Source of the DNA: Clostridiales bacterium
GTDB lineage: Bacteria > Bacillota > Clostridia > Tissierellales > Sedimentibacteraceae
Length of the DNA: 29,138 bases
NCBI GenBank assembly: GCA_003487955.1
Contig: DNNJ01000339.1
Coordinates: 486 to 29,623, forward strand
Direction of reading: 5' to 3'
Shown: in pieces, positions 22,903 through 29,138 of the stretch
Layout: the number at the start of each line of letters is the position of its first letter
How positions within the stretch are numbered: the first letter of the stretch is position 1
Program-made: the position numbers and the translations under genes
Notes under the pieces: generated by a model
Databases searched by the model: none
What the model saw: only the letters and a program-made list of their open reading frames with translations
Told to the model about the DNA's origin: nothing

Positions 22903-25900
22903 ATGCTTGCAAGATTTTCGGTTAAAAAGCCCGTTACAATCACAATGATGATTTTAATAGTGATTGTTATAGGAGTAGTTTCCTTCAGCAAGCTTCAGAT
23001 AGACCTGCTTCCCCAGATGGAGCTGCCATATGTAATGGTTCAAACAAGTTATCAGGGAGCAGGACCAGAAGAAATAGAAAATATAATATCAAGACCTTTG
23101 GAGCAAACTTTGTCCACAGTTGAAAATATGGAAGGCATTATGTCAATTTCCAGTGAAGGAAGCTCACTTTTATTGATGCAGTTTGCGTTTAATACGGACA
23201 TGGATGAAATAATGCTTCAAATAAGGGAAAGAGTTGATGTCATCAAAGGTTTTTTACCTGATGGCACATCATCGCCCTTGGCGTTAAAGATGGACCCTAA
23301 TGCACTTCCAATAATTCAATTGGCTGTTTCAAGCAAAGGAGACCTCTACACAACTCAAAAAATTGCAGAGGATGTTATATCACCTCGTTTTGAGCGTATA
23401 GAGGGCACTGCTTCTGCTTCTGTATCCGGAGGATTGGAGCAGGAAGTTGAAATAATGTTAAAAGAAGAAATTATTAAAGGATACAATTTAAGCTCTTCTT
23501 ATGTTGGCCAAATACTTGGAGCGGAAAATTTAAACATGCCCGGAGGAACAGTTAAAAAGGGAAGCAATGAACTTACAGTAAGGACAATGGGCGAATTTAA
23601 ATCAGTTGAGGAAATAAAAAATTTGACCATACCTCTTACAAAGGGAGGTACTGTAAGGTTAAAAGATATTGCTGATGTGAATTTAAAAAGCAAAGAGCAA
23701 TCATCAATAACAAAATTAAACGGCAAGGAAGTTGTTCAGATATCGGTAATGAAGCAATCTGATGCCAACACTGTCAATGTTGCAGGTAAAATAGACAAAG
23801 AAATAGAAAAAATTAAAATTGAATACCCTGACTTGGATTTGGTCATTGTATTTAACCAGGCAGATTTTATTAATTTAGCCATAGACAACTTAATAAGAAC
23901 TGCAACAATGGGCGGCATTTTAGCTATAATCATACTTTTGGTTTTCTTAAGAAGCTTTAAAACTACATTGGTTATAGCCCTTTCAATACCTACCTCTATA
24001 ATAACCACATTTGTTATTTTATTTTTTACCGATATTACATTAAATATGATGACAATAGGGGCATTAGCATTAGCAATAGGAATGTTGGTTGATAATTCAA
24101 TTGTCGTTCTTGAAAATATATACAGAAACAGAAGCTTAGGGATGGATAGAATTACTGCATCAGTTGATGGAACAAACGAAGTATCAATGGCAGTTACAGC
24201 TTCCACCTTAACCACTATTGCCGTTTTTCTGCCAATTGTGTTTACCGGAGGGCTTGCCGCAATTTTATTTAAAGAATTTGCACTTACCATTACAATTGCT
24301 TTATTAAGCTCTTTGGTTATTGCTCTTACATTGGTACCAATGCTTTCATCAAAACTTATTTCAGTAAAAAACCTCGAATCAGAAGAAGAACAGGAAAAAA
24401 AGCACGGTCATTTGGTTGTTTTCTATAAAAAAGTACTTAGTTTAAGCTTAAGACACCGCTTTATAACAATATTGATAAGTATAGCAATGTTTGTTATAAG
24501 CGTTCTAATGGTTATATCTGTAGGAGCCGAGTTTTTCCCTGCAACTGATGAAGGTATGATTAATGTAAGCGTTAGTCTGCCTGCCGGCTCTGAAATGGAG
24601 GAAATAGATGCTGTATTGAAGGAAATACAAAATTCAATTACAGATATTTCAGAGGTTGAAATAGTATTCACCTCTTCGGGAGGGGGAGGCATGTATGGCA
24701 TGGGAGGAGGCGGTTCCAACGGCTCCATGACTGTTTTGTTAAAAGACTTGGATGAAAGAGACAGAAGCGCAAAACAAATCAGTGATGAAATAAGGACAAT
24801 GACAAAAGATATTCCCGGTGCTGAAATAGGTGTTGCTGAATCCTCAACAATGATGATGGGAATGATGACGGGAGCAATAAGTATCAGTATTAAGGGCGAT
24901 GATATAGATACTTTAAAAACCATCGGAGATGACTTTAAAAAAATAATAGAAAAGGTTGAAGGAACAAGGGAAGTTTCTACAAGCTATGAAGACGGAATTC
25001 CTCAAGTTCAAATAATAGCAGACAGAGGGGTTGCATCCCAATATGGCTTAACCACCGCACAAATCGGCAGCTCTGTTATAAATACGCTATCAGGTTCAAA
25101 TGTTACAAAGTTCAAGGTTAATGGAGATGAAATAGATGTTGTGTTAAAGGGAGACAATGTTTACGGAGAAAGTATCTCATATTTGGAAATGCTTCCGGTT
25201 GAAACACCAATGGGAAGTAGCGTACCGCTGTCGGAGGTCGCTGATATAAGAGTTGAAGAAGGTCCCGTAAGCATAACAAGGGAAAACCAGGTAAGAGTTT
25301 TAACCGTATCAGGAAGTGTAGTCGGGAGAGATGTTCAATCTGCTTCCATGGAGATAGAAGAGCTTCTTAAAGAATATGAAATGCCATATGGCTATAGTTA
25401 CATATTTGGAGGAGAAATAGAGCAGATACAGGAAACTTTTACAGACTTATTCTTAGTAATGCTGATGGCAATCGCCTTGGTTTATATGATTATTGCAGCG
25501 CAGTTTGAATCATTGATTCAGCCATTGTCAATTATGTTTTCTGTACCTCTCGCATTATCCGGCGGATTTATAGGACTGTTTATTACAGGATTGCCTCTTA
25601 ATGTAATAGGTATAATAGGATTGATAATTTTAGTAGGTGTTGTTGTTAACAATGCTATAGTATTGGTTGATTATATCAACAACAGGCGAAGGAGAGGAGA
25701 AGACAGGAATGCTGCCATAATGAAAGCAGGACCCATAAGAATACGTCCAATCATGATGACTGCATTGACGACTATCTTAGGGCTGGTGCCCATGTCATTC
25801 GGTATAGGCGAGGGTGCTGAATTTACTCAGTCCATGGGTGTTGTGGTAATCGGAGGGTTGTCCCTGTCAACAGTTTTAACATTAGTTATAGTTCCTGTTA

Positions 25901-25980
25901 TGTATACTATATTTGATGATATATCGGAATCTTTCAAAAGAAAAATAAAGAAAGATAAGATCACTGAACAGATACAGTGA
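22903..25980 (+). CDS. RND-family efflux pump (AcrB-like)
   Basis: This 1025-residue inner-membrane antiporter has the classic two-fold repeat: a first helix at about 11-30, a large external loop (30-330), five helices, a second loop from about 540, and five more helices after 860. The family signatures GAGPEEIENIISRPLEQ and the TM4 segment GMLVDNSIVVLENIYR are clear. In TM4, D397 is kept but the second Asp of AcrB is Asn398. The TM10 Lys position lies in VVVNNAIVLVDY, also Asn. The second loop contains a Gly/Met-rich segment (592-607) and a Met cluster (650-655). GGGGTG precedes the ATG. The pump should be proton-driven; its substrates are unknown. Confidence 0.93.
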   Translation: MLARFSVKKPVTITMMILIVIVIGVVSFSKLQIDLLPQMELPYVMVQTSYQGAGPEEIENIISRPLEQTLSTVENMEGIMSISSEGSSLLLMQFAFNTDMDEIMLQIRERVDVIKGFLPDGTSSPLALKMDPNALPIIQLAVSSKGDLYTTQKIAEDVISPRFERIEGTASASVSGGLEQEVEIMLKEEIIKGYNLSSSYVGQILGAENLNMPGGTVKKGSNELTVRTMGEFKSVEEIKNLTIPLTKGGTVRLKDIADVNLKSKEQSSITKLNGKEVVQISVMKQSDANTVNVAGKIDKEIEKIKIEYPDLDLVIVFNQADFINLAIDNLIRTATMGGILAIIILLVFLRSFKTTLVIALSIPTSIITTFVILFFTDITLNMMTIGALALAIGMLVDNSIVVLENIYRNRSLGMDRITASVDGTNEVSMAVTASTLTTIAVFLPIVFTGGLAAILFKEFALTITIALLSSLVIALTLVPMLSSKLISVKNLESEEEQEKKHGHLVVFYKKVLSLSLRHRFITILISIAMFVISVLMVISVGAEFFPATDEGMINVSVSLPAGSEMEEIDAVLKEIQNSITDISEVEIVFTSSGGGGMYGMGGGGSNGSMTVLLKDLDERDRSAKQISDEIRTMTKDIPGAEIGVAESSTMMMGMMTGAISISIKGDDIDTLKTIGDDFKKIIEKVEGTREVSTSYEDGIPQVQIIADRGVASQYGLTTAQIGSSVINTLSGSNVTKFKVNGDEIDVVLKGDNVYGESISYLEMLPVETPMGSSVPLSEVADIRVEEGPVSITRENQVRVLTVSGSVVGRDVQSASMEIEELLKEYEMPYGYSYIFGGEIEQIQETFTDLFLVMLMAIALVYMIIAAQFESLIQPLSIMFSVPLALSGGFIGLFITGLPLNVIGIIGLIILVGVVVNNAIVLVDYINNRRRRGEDRNAAIMKAGPIRIRPIMMTALTTILGLVPMSFGIGEGAEFTQSMGVVVIGGLSLSTVLTLVIVPVMYTIFDDISESFKRKIKKDKITEQIQ

Positions 25981-25996
25981 GTATAGGAGGTGCATA

Positions 25997-26584
25997 ATGG
26001 AGAAAAACCAAAAACGACAGGATATACTAAATTCTGCCATGGCTTTATTCAAAGACAAAGGGTTTCATAATACGAAAGTGGAAGATATTGCACTGAGTGC
26101 AGGTGTCGGGAAAGGCACATTGTATGAATATTTTGAAAACAAACAAGATGTATTTGATGAGGCATGTATTGAATATGTGGATGTAATAATTGAAAGTATA
26201 AAATATATCAGTAATATGGATGATACGTTTAAAAATAAATTATTGATTTTATTTAATGGAAAACTTAAGATGGAATCAGAGTTTGCAGATATGAACATAG
26301 ACAATATATTATCCAACAAAAACATTATTTCAGAAAAAACAATCAAGACTATAATAGGAAAAATATCTGAAATGTATAATATAATATGCAATATAATTGA
26401 CCAAGGCAAGGAGGAGGGTGTTGTTAAAAAAAATATTCAATCGGAGATTACAGCATGTATGATTGTAGGAACCATGGGTGAATATTTAAGATTAAAATCA
26501 CACATGAATGAAAATGAAATCAAAGAAGATGATGTAATTTTCGATTTGCTGTATAACGGATTTGCTGTAAAAAAACATCAATAA
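25997..26584 (+). CDS. TetR/AcrR-family repressor of the RND operon
   Basis: This 195-residue regulator begins with a standard TetR helix-turn-helix: RQDILNSAMALFKDKGF, TKVEDIALSAGVGKGTLYEYF, ENKQDVFDEAC. The C-terminal helical domain is expected to bind a pump substrate and release the DNA. It has a very good ribosome binding site (AGGAGG) 16 nt behind the RND stop and is part of the same mRNA as the pump. The likely operator is GACCGGTCGGTC at the promoter (21763-21774), giving negative feedback on the whole operon. It is not closely similar to the TetR at 8039 outside the DNA-binding region. Confidence 0.9.
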   Translation: MEKNQKRQDILNSAMALFKDKGFHNTKVEDIALSAGVGKGTLYEYFENKQDVFDEACIEYVDVIIESIKYISNMDDTFKNKLLILFNGKLKMESEFADMNIDNILSNKNIISEKTIKTIIGKISEMYNIICNIIDQGKEEGVVKKNIQSEITACMIVGTMGEYLRLKSHMNENEIKEDDVIFDLLYNGFAVKKHQ

Positions 26585-26596
26585 GAGGAGGAAATT

Positions 26597-27862
26597 ATGA
26601 AAAGAAAAACATCTTTATTAATAGTAATGATGCTTGTATTAAGCACCTTAACAAATGTGTCGGCAGATATTATAGAAGGCGGAGTAGTTTTGGAAGATGC
26701 AACAGATGAAGAAGAAACAGTCGAAGGAGATGCACAAACAGACGAAACTATAGAAGAAACAGAAGAAAACGAAGTATTGGAATTGTCAATGAATGACGCT
26801 ATAAAAATGGCAATTGAAGCTAATATAGAAATGTGGGAAATTGATAAAAGCATTGGAGAATTGCAAGATTTAAAAGGGCAAGGAAATGATTTTAAAGAAC
26901 TATATGAAGAGTTGAATGAAGGACCTTTATTACCAGGCTCAAGTGGATATGATTATGTTACTCTTATATTATCTAAAAATAACTTTTTCTCAAAAAATGC
27001 TGAATTGAGAACAGAAGAATTGCAAAAAGGTAAAGAACAATTGCTTAAAGGTATCGAAATAGATACTGTATCAACATACTATAAGGTACTAGTTGCTGAA
27101 AAAACAATTGAAATAAATCAATCAAAGCTTAACAAAGCAAACGAACAACTTAGAGTCGTTAATTTAAAATTTAATAACGGGTCTTCTACAAAGGCAGAAG
27201 TATTAAACGCTGAAATGGCTGTGCAGCAGGCAAAGACAGACTTAGATTCGGCTATTGATGATTTAAATATTGCAAAACTTGATTTGTTAAACAAAATAGA
27301 TTTACCGTTTACTCAAGAAATTGTGTTGACTGATATTGAATTATCTTACATCCCTACAACCGAATTGGATTTAGACAAATCAATTGAAACAGCAAAAGTT
27401 GAGAGACTTGAAATTATTACCGCCGAGAATAATTTAGAGCTGCAAAAGATTGAAACTCATGCATATAAATCCTACTACACATCTAACCTTTGGCAAAATA
27501 AGGTGTATACGAAAAAGTTGGAAGACGCTGAAATAAATGTTCCGCGAGCATACAAGGATGTTGAATTAGATGTAAGAAAGTCATACTTAAACCTTGTAAA
27601 GGCTGAAAGAAGTCTTGTAAATATGGATAAAACTGTAGAATTAGCTAAAGAAGCAGCAAGAATAAATAAGCTTTTGTATGATAACGGAATGGCTACTAAC
27701 CTTGATGTTCTGGAAGCAAATACAGGATTGGCTCAGGCAGAAATAGGTCATTACCAGCTCTTGGCAGTATACAATATAAATAAATTAATGTTTGATAATT
27801 CAAATATACTTGGGAGCATGCCTCAGAGTTCCGGTGGTTCTGCAGAAGAAGCTCCAAGATAA
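26597..27862 (+). CDS. TolC-family protein with reduced beta segments
   Basis: This 421-residue secreted protein has a signal peptide (MKRKTSLLIVMMLVLSTLTN, cut near VSA) and then a very acidic linker up to about residue 55. Two TolC-type helical repeats follow: the first starts LSMNDAIKMAIEANIEMW, the second around LDKSIETAKVERLEI. Family marks include STYYKVLVAEKTIEI, LKFNNGSSTKAEVLNAEMAVQQAK and LLYDNGMATNLDVLEANTGLAQA. The stretches that form the outer-membrane barrel strands in true TolC are short and polar here. AGGAGG precedes the ATG, 12 nt behind TetR. It completes a tripartite efflux operon, but its job in a probably single-membrane cell is unclear. Confidence 0.8.
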   Translation: MKRKTSLLIVMMLVLSTLTNVSADIIEGGVVLEDATDEEETVEGDAQTDETIEETEENEVLELSMNDAIKMAIEANIEMWEIDKSIGELQDLKGQGNDFKELYEELNEGPLLPGSSGYDYVTLILSKNNFFSKNAELRTEELQKGKEQLLKGIEIDTVSTYYKVLVAEKTIEINQSKLNKANEQLRVVNLKFNNGSSTKAEVLNAEMAVQQAKTDLDSAIDDLNIAKLDLLNKIDLPFTQEIVLTDIELSYIPTTELDLDKSIETAKVERLEIITAENNLELQKIETHAYKSYYTSNLWQNKVYTKKLEDAEINVPRAYKDVELDVRKSYLNLVKAERSLVNMDKTVELAKEAARINKLLYDNGMATNLDVLEANTGLAQAEIGHYQLLAVYNINKLMFDNSNILGSMPQSSGGSAEEAPR

Positions 27863-27887
27863 AGCTTCTCGAATTCCGAAGAATTCC

Positions 27888-27920
27888 GGGGATGGACCTT
27901 ACAATTAAAGGTCCGTCCCC
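27888..27920. terminator. Strong hairpin behind the RND operon
   Basis: GGGGATGGACCTT (27888-27900) pairs with AAGGTCCGTCCCC (27908-27920) over 13 bp with one G-U. No U tract follows on either strand, so termination is plausible but not certain; a repeat-type hairpin is the alternative. Confidence 0.5.
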
Positions 27921-27930
27921 TCTGTGCTTA

Positions 27931-28003
27931 TTTGTCATTCGCGACAGCGAAGGCTCTCATTTTTCTTTGTCATTCTGAGTGTCAGCGAAGAATCTCAGAT
28001 TTT
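27931..28003. repeat. GTCATTCTGAG-type tandem repeat over the DUF445 stop
   Basis: Two units begin TTTGTCATTC, at 27931 and 27966, 35 nt apart. Unit 1 continues GCGACAGCGAAGGCTCTC; unit 2 continues TGAGTGTCAGCGAAGAATCT. They match the his-operon repeat at 10131-10208 in the GTCAT-CTGAG...AAG.ATCTC pattern. Unit 2 lies inside the DUF445 reading frame and the stop codon is in unit 1. Confidence 0.7.
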
Positions 28004-29138
28004 GTGTTTCGGACAATATTTTTAATCCTGTCAATGAAAATCCAACATACATGTTTATTCCAAACACAAACCCTCCAAATCCGTAAAGCATAAGCTTTCT
28101 GAAATACTTTTCCCCAAATGAATTAAACATTTGATGAATTCTCTCAGGCTCCATTTTTTCGATTTCTTCCGCTGCAATTTTGTCGAATTCAACGGACTTA
28201 AGTATATCATCTAAGTTTCTTCTCAGGCTTTCAATGCTTGAGTCAACAAATATATTTACTGCATATTCCTTTGACTTTGAATCTATAAAATCAAAATTAG
28301 ACTCGGAAGCTTCGTTTATAACAGTATATAGAATCTGCTTTACTGTTTTTTCGGTTTCTTCATTTATTAATAGATTTTGTACAAACATTTCTGTAGAGCA
28401 TACAAATTCATCTTTATCAATGTAATAATTTAAATATGTATTATTATAGTATTCTCGATATGCTTCTATGAAAGATTCTATAATTTTCTTTATATCACCA
28501 TTTTTATAAAGTATATCTGTTGTATTTTTAATAATTCTGTCTATGTCATCTTGAGTTTCATTATTAAAAATATCACTGAATTTCAAATTCATAAATTTTT
28601 CTGTCACAAAACTTATATAAGAAGATGATTCTTTAGCAATTTCATCTTTATTATCAATTAAATGTAAACGTATTGCATCAGCATATGTATTAATTTCAGA
28701 TTCATATACTTCAATAAAACCTTCTAAGTCACTTAAGTTAAAGAATTTTAAAATACCGTTAAGGTTTTTGTATTTTATTTTATTGTAAAGTTCAATTATA
28801 AAATTATCTACTTTAGCCTCAAGCTTTTCTTTGTTTGCGATTAAGTAGTTTTTAACCACTTCATTTATTTGCAGCTTATTTAAGTTGGCATATAAAACTT
28901 CAGCATTAGTCTTGTAAAACCTTTCATCTACAAGCTCAGCCATAATCTTGTTTATTTCATTCTCTTTCACATCCATGAACAAAGGCAGTTTGTCTGTCAT
29001 AATTTTACCAACAATATGGTCAATTATTTCATCACCGTCCATAATTGCATACAAGCCGCTTTCAATAAAGCCTAAATGAGCTTTGAATTCAGCCCGAAGG
29101 GAAGCTGAAACAATTGTCTTGCTTTCTGCAAGATTATC
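27957..29138 (-). CDS. DUF445 family membrane protein, N-terminus beyond the window
   Basis: The frame is open to the right edge, so the gene is partial and its start is not seen; at least 393 residues are encoded. The helical body and the end resemble DUF445 (YheB-like) proteins, whose last conserved segment is a Gly-rich membrane helix. Here it reads YGFGGFVFGINMYVGFSLTG, preceded by an amphipathic EEIEKMEPERIHQMFNSF stretch. The last 14 or so residues, NLRFFADTQNDKEK, are the translation of a dispersed GTCATTCTGAG-type repeat and are not part of the family domain, so the native C-terminus was probably replaced. Function of the family is unknown. The gene is convergent with the RND operon. 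Confidence 0.6.
   Translation of the reverse strand, partial: DNLAESKTIVSASLRAEFKAHLGFIESGLYAIMDGDEIIDHIVGKIMTDKLPLFMDVKENEINKIMAELVDERFYKTNAEVLYANLNKLQINEVVKNYLIANKEKLEAKVDNFIIELYNKIKYKNLNGILKFFNLSDLEGFIEVYESEINTYADAIRLHLIDNKDEIAKESSSYISFVTEKFMNLKFSDIFNNETQDDIDRIIKNTTDILYKNGDIKKIIESFIEAYREYYNNTYLNYYIDKDEFVCSTEMFVQNLLINEETEKTVKQILYTVINEASESNFDFIDSKSKEYAVNIFVDSSIESLRRNLDDILKSVEFDKIAAEEIEKMEPERIHQMFNSFGEKYFRKLMLYGFGGFVFGINMYVGFSLTGLKILSETQNLRFFADTQNDKEK

Overview
The window looks like chromosomal DNA of an AT-rich Firmicute of the class Clostridia. The support is strong GGAGG-type ribosome binding sites, several TTG starts, a Veg homologue, a T-box leader, and a short HisG paired with HisZ. A Tissierella/Sedimentibacter-like relative is plausible, but the sequence alone does not prove a genus. 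There are no rRNA or tRNA genes, no CRISPR array, and no transposase or phage gene.

Layout. (1) 1-5640 holds housekeeping genes: a CorA-type metal transporter with a long structured leader, Veg, a membrane-anchored metallophosphoesterase, an AbrB-family membrane protein, and a secreted 5'-nucleotidase-like enzyme with a C-terminal LysM domain. (2) 5775-7940 is the proline-tRNA synthetase unit: promoter, T-box with a CCC specifier, a structured repeat, proS, a second copy of the repeat, and a terminator. (3) 7973-9239 is a TetR gene and a membrane ferredoxin gene behind a promoter with a 20-bp operator. (4) 9483-16530 is a histidine operon on the minus strand (hisZ-G-D-C-B-A-F-IE). Its leader encodes the peptide MENKVLFVQLHHHRYRVCK, followed by mutually exclusive stems and a terminator, which is a ribosome-mediated attenuator. 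hisH is missing from its usual place. (5) 16540-21635 is a Crp/Fnr-type regulator divergent from a YbhGFSR-like ABC exporter (membrane fusion protein, two ATPases, one permease). The divergent promoters overlap, and a dyad lies exactly where a class II Crp/Fnr activator would bind. (6) 21722-27862 is an RND efflux operon (lipoprotein adaptor, RND pump, TetR, TolC-like protein) behind a consensus promoter with a GACCGGTC-type operator. (7) The right edge is a partial DUF445 protein whose C-terminus is encoded by a dispersed repeat.

The least expected material lies between the genes. A two-module structured repeat occurs at least four times: at the corA stop, between the T-box terminator and proS, directly after proS, and between the his attenuator terminator and hisZ. 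Three copies of module 2 keep their hairpin although the stem bases differ. Two other repeat families are present: a triple 18-19 nt motif near 9.3-9.4 kb, and GTCATCCTGAG-type repeats inside the his operon and in the DUF445 gene.

The genes form three kinds of circuit. Amino-acid supply is sensed in two leaders, by uncharged tRNA-Pro at proS and by His-codon translation at his. Two adjacent exporters each have their own local regulator. A TetR-ferredoxin pair appears self-regulated.
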